Shown here: positions 11,478 through 22,700 of the stretch, piece after piece
Numbering within the stretch: position 1 is the first letter of the stretch
How the letters are laid out: every line of letters begins with the position of its first letter
Source: Entophlyctis helioformis
Taxonomy: Eukaryota > Chytridiomycota > Chytridiomycetes > Chytridiales > Chytriomycetaceae
Direction of reading: 5' to 3'
DNA: 64,000 bases
Assembly (NCBI GenBank): GCA_025526915.1
Contig: JAHLKH010000088.1
Coordinates: 39,718 to 103,717, forward strand
Notes under the pieces: generated by a model
Told to the model about the DNA's origin: nothing
The model's input: only the letters and a program-made list of their open reading frames with translations
The model's database searches: none
Translations under genes and position numbers: made by a program

Positions 11478-13113
11478 CTACCACATGGACGGTAGCGCGT
11501 CCGTGTGGTGGTAGTCGGCATCATGGTCGGCATTCGAATCGTCGTGGATGCCCGTGATATTGAGCATCACGGGCGACAGAACACGCTCGATGCGCGCTGC
11601 GGGCACGTCCGACGTGGACGTCAGGGACATGGACGCGAGGCCGTAGTCGCTCGACCCGTGCGTGGTCGGCAGTGCCGATGTGAAGCCGCTCAGCTGCGCG
11701 AGGAAGCTGTCCGAGTATCCCAGCCCAAGATCTGCATCCGCAAAGCCAGTCGACGGTGTATGGGTGGCTGGGTTGGCTGGCGCCATGAAGGCACCTGGGT
11801 ACGACAGGCCCAGAGATCCCTGGTCGGGCTCGTTCTGGTCCTGCAGATGCTGCTGGATGAGCTGCTGGTGTTGCTGTTGCTGCTGCTGCGTGTACATCGA
11901 CTGGAGCTGCTGCTGATGCTGTGTGTAAAGCGACTGCAGCTGGTGCTGCTGTTGGAGCGTCTGGATCTGCAGTTGACGGTGCTGGTACTGATGGTAAGAC
12001 AGCGATGTGCCAAGGACGGATGGCATGCTTAGGGCCGGAGGGAAACCGGCTGGCTGTGGTCGCAGCTTGGCAAACGATGTGTATCCGTATGCGTCGAGCC
12101 CACTGCCACCGTTCATCTGCTGGGAAAAGGACGCGATGGATGCATCCATGCGACTGATCCCTGGGATCTGGAACATCTGCGGCGCTGCTTGCGAATGCAG
12201 TGTCCCTTGGCTGCCGAATGCGAAATCAAAGGTGCTGGCGGTCGGTACGGTCGACTGCGGCGCGGCTGAGCCCGACACGACAGACTTGGCCGACATGGAG
12301 ACGGTGCTGGCTGCAGATGATGCTGTTGACGGCTGGTCAAACACGGTTTCTGCCGATGCTGCTGCTGCCGTTGCCTGTGTGTCTGCATGCGGCTGTGGTG
12401 CCCCTGGCAGCATGCCCAATGACGTCTGCGGAGCCACACGGCGCCGTTTGGCTTGCGTTGCTGCTGCTGCTGCTGCTGCGCTGTCAGACACGGGCAGATT
12501 GAACCTTGCAGTCGCAGACAGATCTACGTCTTTGGCGTCGGCCAAAGCTCCTTCGTCGGCGGCCGCCGCCACAGACCCAGATGCCGAAGTGACGGACCCC
12601 TTTCTGTCGCCAATCGCAGTGTGAGCGCCGGCACTGTGACGGAGGTCCACGTGCTTGCGAAGCGCCTCTTCTTTGGAAAAGCCTGTAGAGCAAATGGCGC
12701 ACTTGAACGGTCTGAAGGGGCCGTGGATCGTCCGGATATGGCGCAGCATGTCGTGGCGTCTTGCAAAGCTATGACCACAGTCTTCGCAGACGTGCGGCCT
12801 GGTGCTCATATGCACAACCAGATGCGACTTGAGTGAGTATGGCTTGGCAAAGACCTTGTCGCAGTGCGGGCACTTGACAGCGCCTTGCGAGTCGTCCATG
12901 GACAGTTGCTCAATGTCGTGGCGGGTCGATGTGATGGGCGATTCGGGTTCGGACGCCTTTGAAGCTCTTTGCCGCTTGAGGCGTCCTGCGTCTGCATCCG
13001 TCCCTGTGCCTTGCTCGTTGGCAGTGCTGTTGACGTCATCCCTGTCAGCGACATGCCTTGACGGCTGATCAAACGCGTTCTTGGTCAGGATCGGGACTGG
13101 ATGCGCGCCGTCC

Positions 13114-13170
<57 letters not shown>

Positions 13171-14679
13171 TGCTCCTGCTGAGACTCGCCCTTGATGGTC
13201 GACGCTGAAGGCTGCTCAAAGGCGTTTGCAAAAACGTTCTTCAAGCGCGAGTTGGGAAGCGATCCAGACGCAGACACGCTTGGGGCTGGGATCTGCATGC
13301 CAGCAGAATGGCTATAGTGGCTCGAGAAAGAGCCAGAAGTGCTAGCGTTGTGGAGAGGAGGGATCCCAGCGCTCATGGGCGACGAGGTTGACGGCGACTC
13401 GGCTGCTTGCTCGCGCGACAACGGGTCGTGCAGGAGCGACATGGCGCCGACGGGAACAAACTGGAATGGGCTGTACGAGTGGCTGCTGGCAGCCATCACG
13501 TGCGACTGCTGAGGGTTGATCACATTGATGGGACTTGAATGCTGCATCTGGTCGCCAAAGGGCATTGATGTGCTGGATGGGGCAAACTGCCAAGGGCGGA
13601 TTGCAGAGCCAGACAGTGTTAGCTGCTGGCACAAGACTCTGGCTGCGCATGGCCATTGCCACAGAGCCTCCACAGAACCTCCACAGAGCTGCACAATAAC
13701 GCACCTGAGTGATACCGCCAAACGGTGCAAACGCTGAAGACACGGACGACGAGAGCGCGATAGGCATCGGCTGGCTGTGAAGCTGCTGCTGTTGTTGCTG
13801 CTGGTTCAAGAGAGCATAAGTGTTTAAGCTCTGCTGGCCCTGCAGCTGCAGAACATGAAGCGACTGCATCTGTGACTGCATCTGTGACTGCATCTGTGAC
13901 TGCGAATGTGACTGCTGGATCTGCGTCTGTGCCGAGTTGGCAAAGCGCTCGAACCCCGAATCGATTGGCTGCATGGTGCTTCCGCGGCTGATCTTGCCGG
14001 TCAGATGATCGGTGATGCTGGCACCATCGGCGGCGTCTGTGTATGCTGGGGGGATACCGTTGGTCATGGACGAATAGCTCGGCCGCGGACTCGGGCAGCC
14101 CTCGACAAGGCCGGCCGCCGATGGCAGCTCAAACGCAGCCGGCAGCCCGCTTGCGTCGTCGTCGTCGTCGTCATCGTCATCACCGTCACCGTTGCCACCG
14201 TGCTTTCGGCCGTTTGGGTGATTTGCAAAGCTGCTGTCGCCGAGCAGGAAGTCGCTGATGTGGCTGTCGAGCCCAAGACTGAGTGCAGACGATGCTGATG
14301 CTGCTGATGCTGGCGGCAGTGGCAGTGGCAGTGGTGGTAGTGCTGCTGCTGCTGCCACGGCGCCACAGGGTCCCAGCACAGGCCCAGCCTGCGTATGTGA
14401 CGTGCCTGGGAGTGAGGCTTCTTGCGCTTGAGGTGCAGCAGTCGTCGATGGTACATCAGCAGACTGCAGCGCAGTGTGGGGGTCCGGCTTCGACGGCTGC
14501 GCACCGCTGCCTGCAGCGACGCTGTAGGCAGGTGCCATGCCGGTGCGTGCGGTGGACGGAAGGCCAGAGGGGAGGCCAGAGGCTTGCTGGTTGTGGAGGT
14601 TGTTGTGGAGGTTGTTGTGGTGGTTGTTGTGGTGGTGCACTTGATGCGCCTGCAGCAATTCAACGTTGTCGAACGTCAT
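11478..14679 (-). CDS. C2H2 zinc-finger transcription factor with long low-complexity regions
   Basis: Two exons, 14679-13705 and 13586-11478, join in phase 0 across a 118-nt intron (donor GTGCGT) to give 1,027 residues. Three consecutive C2H2 fingers lie at about residues 560-645: CPHCDKVFAKPYSLKSHLVVH, CEDCGHSFARRHDMLRHIRTIH and a third beginning CAICSTGFSKEEALRKH. The rest is Gln, Ser, His and Ala rich: His/Asn repeats near the N-terminus, SQMQ repeats, and a Gln tract of about 18 residues just before the fingers. An acidic run (D stretch near residue 175) could serve as an activation surface. It is presumably a nuclear DNA-binding regulator with unknown targets. The 3' ends of this gene and the upstream PPR gene converge with 98 bp between stops. 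Confidence 0.85.
13114..13169. repeat. (CTG)n trinucleotide tract encoding polyglutamine on the minus strand
   Basis: About 18 nearly perfect CTG units (CAG on the coding strand) lie inside the C2H2 factor and encode polyglutamine just N-terminal to its zinc fingers. Confidence 0.95.
13862..13908. repeat. 12-bp in-frame tandem repeat (ctgtgactgcat)n
   Basis: Three to four copies of ctgtgactgcat encode repeated SQMQ units in the C2H2 factor. The period is a multiple of three, so copy-number change would not break the frame. Confidence 0.7.
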
Positions 14680-15054
14680 CGCTGCTACTGCTGCTGCTGG
14701 CTGCTAGCTGTGTGTGCGTTGGTGGGTGTGCGTTGGTGGTTGTATCGGTGCGGATGAGGCTGCTGTATGCACCCACAGGCGGGCAGGCTTGTCTTGTTGT
14801 GTGCAACGATGTCGACCCTCGTTGCTGGATCGTGACAGGCAGCAAGTTTTCGGGTGCCCGGACGACTCTGAAACCAACCTGATAGTGCAAAGTAGTCGCA
14901 CAGACACAGCAAGCCTCAGCGCGGCCAGGCCCTCCGCATCATGACGGCATGCCCTTGAACAGAGCCACGATCCCTTCCGTGCAAAACAGAGCCGCATAGA
15001 GGCGCTGGCTCGTGGCGTGGGCAGTGGTGAACGATGCTGTGTAGCACGGCTGTT
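14680..15054. other. Intergenic region upstream of the C2H2 factor
   Basis: 375 bp between the C2H2 start and the stop of the next minus-strand gene. It contains gttggtgtgcg-type GT-rich short repeats near 14710-14745 and no supportable gene. Confidence 0.5.
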
Positions 15055-17698
15055 TTAATAGTATCCAAGTCTGGCCACAAACCCAGGATCGTCCTTGGCA
15101 AGCCCCATGCCCCGGCTGGATTCGCGCATCATGGCATCCTTCTGGCCTCTTTCAGTCAGCCCCATCAGCCGGTCCATCAGCCGCGGCTGTCGGCCATAGT
15201 ACCGCACAACGGCAGACACGAGCCCAGAAGTCGCAGTCGCCCCGCACCGCTCCATCTGCTCAAGCTGCCTCTCGGCATCCTCGACCCCTTGCCCAAGCGC
15301 TCCTCGAGCATCCATCGCGATCGCAAACGTGTCGTTGTTTGGAACGAGCCCAAACTGCGTGGTCATCTGGTCAAAGTAGTCCATCACGGCACTGTGACTG
15401 CCTGCTCGCTGCATCGCCTGGCAGATCGCATGGAAGGTCACCGCGTCTGGTCGGATGCCCTTGAGCTTCATGTCCGTGTAAAGATCCTCGACCCGGCCAA
15501 AGTCGCCAAGCGCCTCGGCAACCCACATTCGAACATTAACCGTCCGCGTCTGCTCCACAAGTCCATACGACACACCCTCGTCCAGTGCTGCTGCTGCCCG
15601 CTTGGGCAATCCCTGCCGCACATACATCGATGCCATGAGCAGCGACAAGGACGGATCCATCACCTGCCGCGGATGCCGCTTGGAATCGCTCTGGCCCACC
15701 ATCTCGCCGAGACCAGCCATATCGCCTGCATCATCATGCATCTCTGCACTCTTGCTTGTGGCCACGTCTGCCAACATTTCGCTCGACTCGGCATGCACCT
15801 TCTTGGCCTGCTCGTACAGCTTGTACGTCTGCGCCAGATCGTTCATGCGAGAGTACAGCAGCATCAACGACCCATACGTGTGCACGGTCATGGTGAATCC
15901 GCGTGCCTTTTCCTGCGCAACCACCCGCTCAATCTGCTGAACACCACGTAAATCAGGGTCGGGAACGACGCCACAATCCAATGAGACGGTTGAGCACACG
16001 ATGGACTTGGTCGGCTGGGGTCTGTGCTGCATACTGCTCGTACAGCCGGACCGCGTGCTGGACCGTCGCATACGGACGCCGATTGTGCCGACGGCGCCAC
16101 AAAAACGACAGGACAGCGTCCAGTGAAGCCGGGCTCAGAGAGCCACCAAAGATTTGCAGATGCCGCGTCGCAATCTTGACCATGCCAATGTTTTCGGCTT
16201 CTGCGCAGCAGCGGACAATAAGGTCGAGCACCTCTGTTGTCAGCGCGACTGGTGGCTGCGGTTTGAAGTTGGGATCGACCGCTGCTCTTGCGGCGGCATT
16301 CAGAGAGGTCGAAGGCATGCTGGCTCTGGCTTTGTCGGATGACAATGCTGCTTGTGCCTGATACCACCGCATGACATGCAGCGGCTTCTTGATCCACGCG
16401 GCAAGAGGAACAAGCTCGTTGAGAACGACGTGAATGCCCTGCACGCCTTGCACAGCCTCGAGTCGGTTGTAGACAAAGATCATGTTCAGAACCGTCTGCC
16501 GGTGGTGCTTGGCGGCACTGTCGAGGACCTCTTGCGGTGGCGGCTGCGAATCGATGGGTTGTGGGTATATCTTGTGCCGCAGCGCGCGCATGACCATCGC
16601 GACGGTTTCGGGATCGATGCGCATCGAGTCCGCGGTGGCATTGTCCTTGCTGCTCGAAAGAATCTGCTCGCGTCGGTAAAGCAAGAAAGCCAGTGCGTTC
16701 CGCACAAACTCGTACGCGTCCATGGCGTCGGCAAGCAGCAGACACTCGGTCATGACGTGGATTGTCCGAGACCACGTTGCGCTGCCGGCACCATCTTTGA
16801 TCCAGTTCATGTACACGACGACCTCTTCCTTGGTGGCCATCAGACCCTGCAGCCGTTGCTTGCGGGCGACCCGCGCGACAGACCTGTATGCCTGCCAGCG
16901 ATACAGGTGGTACTTGGGATCGACCGCAGTGCCGTCGGCGTGGAGATTGGCGATGAAGGTCTCGATGCGCCGTTGGAGGTCGGATATGATGGGCAGTCCG
17001 TGCACGTTGGCCGACGGGAGCGGCGCCAACAGGATCCGCGCCACGACGGGTGCATTGGGATCCAGACGCAGACGTGCATCTTCCAGATCCAGCAGCGTGT
17101 TGATGCAGGTGTCCAGCAGTGTGTTGTGATCCTGGCACTCGACGTCTGACGGCGACGGCGACGGCGACGGTGGGGCAGTGATCGCAGGCCGAGGCGGACC
17201 GAGAGCGACTGCGCAGTTGAAAATGTCGTCTGCAAGCTGTGCAAGGGCCGCTGCTGCTGTCATGGCTTTGGCTTGGGCTGTATGCGATGGAAACGGCGGT
17301 CGAAGCTGCGAGACGGATTCGAGCTGCCGTCTGGCCCTTTCCAGCAGTGGGCCGATCTGCGCCTGCATGTCGGCTGCTGATGGAGAGGGCTCTGGCAAGG
17401 GAGACAGCGGGCTGGTTGGTGCTGCTGCATGCACAGCGGACGCCGGCGTTGCATCAGGTCCAGGTGATGGCTTCCTGCCTGACTGAAGGCGTTGTTCCGT
17501 CGTCGGTTCCGCTGCGGTTGCCGGCTCGGCCGTTGGCGACGCTGCTGCTGGCGACGCTGCGTATGTCTTGATGCCGCAATGCGCATTCGGCGCAGAGTGC
17601 TGCTGCGTGCGGCATGGACGGATGCCGGCGCACCAACGCTGGAGCACAGTTCTGGGCGAGCGCGGCTGATGGCATTGCAGCAAGGCCAAGCGGAGCAT
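15055..17698 (-). CDS. PPR-type protein, probably mitochondrial
   Basis: Two exons, 17698-15998 and 15936-15055, give 860 residues if a 61-nt intron (15997-15937; donor GTGCTC, acceptor GTTCAG) is removed. This intron is the smallest change that restores frame. The N-terminus MLRLALLQCHQPRSPRTVLQ is a plausible mitochondrial presequence. An Ala/Pro/Glu-rich linker follows. The second half has paired-helix repeats with PPR features: MTVHTYGSLMLLYSRMNDLA, VNVRMWVAEALGDFGRVEDL and DAVTFHAICQAMQRAGSHSA. The likely role is organellar RNA metabolism; the target is unknown. The start lies only 32 bp downstream of the stop of the next PPR gene on the same strand. The intron has a weak donor, so an assembly error in place of an intron remains possible. 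Confidence 0.75.
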
Positions 17699-17730
17699 CC
17701 CGTTGGTTCGAAAACTAGAAACGGATTAAT

Positions 17731-19677
17731 TCATTCGTGAGGTTGGGGATCGAGATCAATGCGATGACTGACCGCATGCACCTGCAGCCTCGAGACGGTG
17801 CTGTGCATGCCCTTGCTTTTCGCCCACTCGGTGCACAGCTTGTAGAACCGCAGATCAGGCCGAAGGCCGTCCGGATCGCCTTGCTCTTGGTCAGATTGGT
17901 CCAGCACGAGCTCAATGATCCGAACGGCGTTGTGATCATCGCCAATACGCATCATCGCAGACAAAAGGATCGTGTACATCTCTATCGACGGCGAAAGCCC
18001 TCGGTCTTGCATGCGCGACATAACCGTCATGGCTGTCTGCGCCAGTTGGTGTGCACGATTGTCGCCAGAAGCCAAGTCGCCAAGCAGACCCGGCCGGGGC
18101 TGCAGATGGCTCTCACGAGGCTTGCGCAGCCGGACGACGGCGCTATGCAGTAGCATGCCATACACTTCAGCTCGAGGCTTGCCGCCAAGGTCTGCATCGG
18201 CTTCCATTTCGTCCAGCAGCTTCAGAGCCTCGCCGATATGGCCAAGACTGCAGTGCAGATGGATCAGACTCGCGTACATGGTCGCATCTTTCCGCATCTG
18301 CAAGGTCGCAAGCTCCTTCAGAAACGCCTTTGCCTCGCCAACAATCAGACCCCTGCGCAGCTCGCTATACATGGTCGCTCGAGTATTGCGCGGCCGTCCA
18401 GTCTCGAGATCCGGCTCGACTATTGTTGCGGTTGGCTGGCCGTTGCCAGACTTGAGCAGAAGCGTTTGCGTTTGTAGAAGCTTGGTGTACAGCTGCAGCA
18501 TGGCCGTGTAGGTCTTGCGAGATAGCGGCCACCATTTGTCCGACATGGCGCGAAACACTCGCCGCGCTTGATCGGCCTGTCCGGCTTGAACGTATGCCTT
18601 GAACAGAGTGAGCATGATGCTCTCGTCCGGCTCTCGATGCCAGACTTGAGCGACGTTGTCGATGAATGCCTCCGCTTGGGCAAGATCGCCTGCGAAAACT
18701 AGGCCCTGGAGCAAAGTGTCCCACAGCTGCATCGACTTTGGCAGACGCCGCTGGCATACGGCGTGGACGATCACCATGGACTCGTCGTACGAAATGTGGC
18801 CCATATTGGCGCGCGCCAGATACTCGTACTCGGCCGTCGACCAGCCTCGCTGCTTGTGCCGCATTGACAGCGACGCTGGCAGCGGCTGGGTGTCGCCGGG
18901 CAGATGCGATCGCAGCAGACGCAGGATGCCCAGAGCACGCTCGCGGTCGGTGCTGCTAACCATGTGCAGATGCCCGCTGTCTGGCTTCGTAAGAAGAATC
19001 CCCAGCAGGCCGTGCAGAGATGCACGAGTGAAGCGCGAACGGAACCGCTCATCGGCCCAGGCGTCCTGCGACAGATTGTAGATGCGGTCCTTTGCCCGTG
19101 CTGCTTGAACGCCGAGAGAGACGTCGCCATCCCGCCCAGCATCGCCGTTGGTCTCGCCTGCACCTGCTGCCTGCCTCCGATCTGGTCCAGCTGCTGGCTG
19201 AAGCCGCCGTATCAAGTCGCTGGCGCTTTCGGCTCCCACAAAGTCTGCAAGGATGGCCAGCAGAGACTGGAGCGGCCGAGTGTCGTTGGCAATGTCTGCC
19301 GAAGCGGCTGTCTGTTCGGCAAAGCTGGTTGCCGCAGAGTTTGCACGAGAGCCTGGTGCTGCTGCCTTGGGCACATGCGGCCTTGTTGCTGCTGTGCCTG
19401 CTGCCGAGTTGAGTGCCCTGGTCTGTGCAGCAAGAGCGTTGGTTGCAGCGGGCCAGAGAGGAGAGTGTACCGAGTGCGAGCTCCGGCGCTTGGATGCCTT
19501 GCTGCGAGCAGCGGCGGATGCTGCAGCCGTCGTCGCTGCGCAGGTGCATCCATACCGCAAGTCCAGCCAGCGCAGCACCAGCGCCATCTGCTGGCTCGAT
19601 CGCATCGACGATTCGTTAATGCGCGGAAAGTCGGGCTGTGCTGGCCCGCGTCGGACGCCCGAGGTTGCAGGCAACAT
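17731..19677 (-). CDS. PPR-type protein, probably mitochondrial
   Basis: A single exon encodes 648 residues. Frequent paired helices of about 35 residues, such as DESIMLTLFKAYVQAGQADQ, SRKTYTAMLQLYTKLLQ, DATMYASLIHLHCSLGHIGE and SIEMYTILLSAMMRIGDDHN, mark it as a PPR/TPR-like solenoid; the spacing and the Y/F-x-x-L/M pattern favour PPR. A start at the internal ATG (19602) would give MRSSQQMALVLRWLDLRYG, a better organellar presequence than the N-terminus beginning at 19677. Gene spacing is extreme on both sides: 32 bp to the PPR gene downstream and 43 bp to the divergent ankyrin gene (118 bp if the internal start is used). The RNA target is not predictable. Confidence 0.8.
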   Translation of the reverse strand: MLPATSGVRRGPAQPDFPRINESSMRSSQQMALVLRWLDLRYGCTCAATTAAASAAARSKASKRRSSHSVHSPLWPAATNALAAQTRALNSAAGTAATRPHVPKAAAPGSRANSAATSFAEQTAASADIANDTRPLQSLLAILADFVGAESASDLIRRLQPAAGPDRRQAAGAGETNGDAGRDGDVSLGVQAARAKDRIYNLSQDAWADERFRSRFTRASLHGLLGILLTKPDSGHLHMVSSTDRERALGILRLLRSHLPGDTQPLPASLSMRHKQRGWSTAEYEYLARANMGHISYDESMVIVHAVCQRRLPKSMQLWDTLLQGLVFAGDLAQAEAFIDNVAQVWHREPDESIMLTLFKAYVQAGQADQARRVFRAMSDKWWPLSRKTYTAMLQLYTKLLQTQTLLLKSGNGQPTATIVEPDLETGRPRNTRATMYSELRRGLIVGEAKAFLKELATLQMRKDATMYASLIHLHCSLGHIGEALKLLDEMEADADLGGKPRAEVYGMLLHSAVVRLRKPRESHLQPRPGLLGDLASGDNRAHQLAQTAMTVMSRMQDRGLSPSIEMYTILLSAMMRIGDDHNAVRIIELVLDQSDQEQGDPDGLRPDLRFYKLCTEWAKSKGMHSTVSRLQVHAVSHRIDLDPQPHE

Positions 19678-19720
19678 CCCACCAAGCCCTGCTTGACCCG
19701 CAAGCGATCAACCAACAACA

Positions 19721-22700
19721 ATGGATCCATCGGCCCAACCTGACCGGCCTGCGAGTGACCCAAACAGGACAACGTCCATGGGCAGCCTCAGCCTGCATGA
19801 CACGGCATCGCTGGCGTCGTCAATGCCCTCGCTCGCAGACCATCGTCGCTCGCAGCCTGACGCCTTGTCAGCAGACGCGTCCAACGTGGCTGCAGCCAAG
19901 TCCAAGACCGTGCCTCGCATCCTGAGCAAGCTGTCGCAAGCAGTACCGATGCTTGAGAACCCAAGCGCCTCCTCGTTTGACAGTGACGGCGTCGAGGAGA
20001 TTCCGTCGGTCAGCTCGCCACTCAACGTGTCGCATGGGTCGGTTGGGGCTGGGAGTCCCTCGCGGCGGTCCGTCTTTGGTTTCTCGTTCTCACGCCGAGG
20101 CTCGACCAAGTCAGCAACGTCGTCTTCTGTCCTCGAGAATGTCAGAGCGGCAGACGCCACGACGCACCACGGCTTGCGCAGCAGCAACGTGTCCTTGAAC
20201 GCGTCCGTCCTTAGCATGGCGTCCAACGTGTCAGACAACAATGCCAATCTCACAACGTACGCCACCGCATCGAAATCCAGCCCAGACGCACCACTGCCGC
20301 CATCTGACGACGGTCTCGGCGCGCCGCCTCTCGACGTGACGCTGCAAGAGACACGCATCGACCCTCGCAAACTCAACTCGCTGCACAAGGCTGTCTACCA
20401 CGCCAACATCAAGGCCATGCTCGACCTGCTCTTGCAGCCCAAACGAGACATTGACAAGAAAGACTCCGTCCATGGCATCACGCCTCTGCAGATGGCTGCT
20501 GAGCGCGGCCAGTTGGATGCTGTTCGGTTCCTCTTGGGTCTCGACACCAACACATCTGGCAAACGCGCCGATCCAAATCTGGCCACGGACGATGGCCGTT
20601 CGCCGTTGATTCTGGTAAGTGCATCACCCGCCCTGCGTCGATCATGCCTGCCAACTGACTCTTGATGCCTGCCACAGGCGGCGACCCGTGGGCATACCGA
20701 CTGCATGCTGATTCTCCACGAGCTCGGCGGGAACATTGACCACCGCGACACGCATGGACGCACGGCACTGCACTACGCCATCGCAGCCAACCGAATGGAC
20801 GTCATGCTTGCCCTCCTCAAAGCTGGCGCCAACATCGACTTTGTCGATCGTGTAAGCTGGCCATCGCCATTATCCATGCCTGCCAGGCTATCGTCTGACT
20901 GCTTGCCTTGACCGTCATGTAGTCGGGGCAGTCGTTGTTACACCACGCTATTCGTCTGAAGCGCGCCGACATGGCCATGAAGCTGATCAAGCACGGCCAC
21001 TCTCCCACAGTCTCAAACATTGCACAAATGCGAGTATCTATGAGCTCATGGAGTATCTGTTCGCACCATGGAGGCTGACCTTGGCATCCCTTTTGTCGTG
21101 TCGCCAGGACTCCGCTTCATTATGCAGCAAAGAAGGGCTTGACTGCCGTCGCCATATCGCTCATTAGCTTCGGCGCCGATCCAACTGCGCTGGACGACAG
21201 CGGCTGCTCGCCCCTCGACTATGTGCCGCCAGAGTATGACGATCTGGCACTGCACTTGCGAGAGCAAGCAGCCAAAGTTGCACCACTTCCGCTCCGAAAG
21301 GCATCCATCACAGCAGCCATTGCTCCAGCATCCATCTCGTCGATCACCATAAGTGCTTCCGGCACCGCCTCGGCAACGGGAACGGGAACGACAACAGCCG
21401 CTCCATCTTCATCAAACCCATCTGCGGCTGACAGCAGCCAAGAGCAGCAGCAGCAACTGCTACAAAAGCAGGACGCTGAACCAGCACCGCCGTTGCGTGC
21501 ACCTTGGGTACCAACGTCGACGCCTATCTTGGCCGAGACGATCGAGGAGTGTATCGAGGTCGAAGAGTTTGACGATGACGACGACGGCTTCGACTCCAGC
21601 TTCTATGCTCCTGTGCCTCGTATCAGCTCCATAAACCAAACGGTCGACAGCAAAGCAGGTGCCGAGTCGCACACAAACGCGCCAAACAAGCCATCAACCA
21701 TAGCCACAATGGAATCCGATACGCGCGCGGACAGGCGGCAATCTGCCATCGAGTCCATCGCGTCTTCTGCTTCTGGACACTCGGATCCGGTCGAGTTCAG
21801 CCACGACGGATCGGCCTCAATTGGCGATGGAGCCTCGCATCCATCCAGCGGCTTGTCAAGCCCGCCGGTACTCTTATCACCAGAGATCAGCAAAGCCAAC
21901 CTCGAAGACACTGGTTTGGTCACCGCGGCTCAGCCAGCGGCGATGTCTGGACAGCCAGAGACAGTGGTCGCCAGGACACTGGACGTTGGCGGCAGTGATG
22001 ACGCACCATCTGTCGATTCCTCGTCAGAGCCGATTCAGTCTCCATATCTGTCGGACGCGTCCGACGACAGCCTGCCACTGGCATTTTCGGCACCTCCTCC
22101 AAAGGATAGCAGCGATCGGCGCACAGCAGCCAGCCCAGCTGTTCCGGCAGCTGCCAAGACAACAGAGACAACAGCAAGCTCCACTGCTGGGCCAGCTGCC
22201 GACCAGCTTCAGCAGTCATCGTTCTCCAAGAGCCTTTCCAACGTGTGGCGCGGCATTGGATCTGTACTTGGCCCCGCCACGATGGTCATGGGCACGCTCC
22301 AATCAAGCCTGCAGAGCCCACGGGCATCGGTTGCCGTGAGCAGTCAGGCTGCAACCGAGCCACTACCTGGCGTTTCACAAGCGGCTGCGGCTCACGAGGA
22401 CCCTGCTGCCACGATCCAGTCTGAAAAGATCGCTCAGGAAACGCAGCTCTCAACGCAAGAGGTTCAGCATCAGCTCACGGAACGCGTTCTGTCCGAGCCA
22501 GCGTTTGCTGTCTCCGTGTCGTCTTCATCCGCCTCACTCGACGCCAAGGTTGATGCTGGATCTTTCATAGCACTCCCAGATACGCACCAGGCATCGTTGC
22601 TTCAACAACCAAGTGACACTGATGCGGGTTCAGTTCTTGAGCAGCTTGACCGCATCAAGTCGCGTCTTGGCCAAGAATCTGAGCTCAACCCGCTCCTGGC

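Noticed and set aside
15931..16003. Frameshift error instead of a 61-nt intron in the second PPR gene
   Set aside because: The offset needs one base removed or two added, unlike the single missing bases at the other sites, and a GT...AG segment of suitable length and phase exists. The intron is preferred, with modest confidence.
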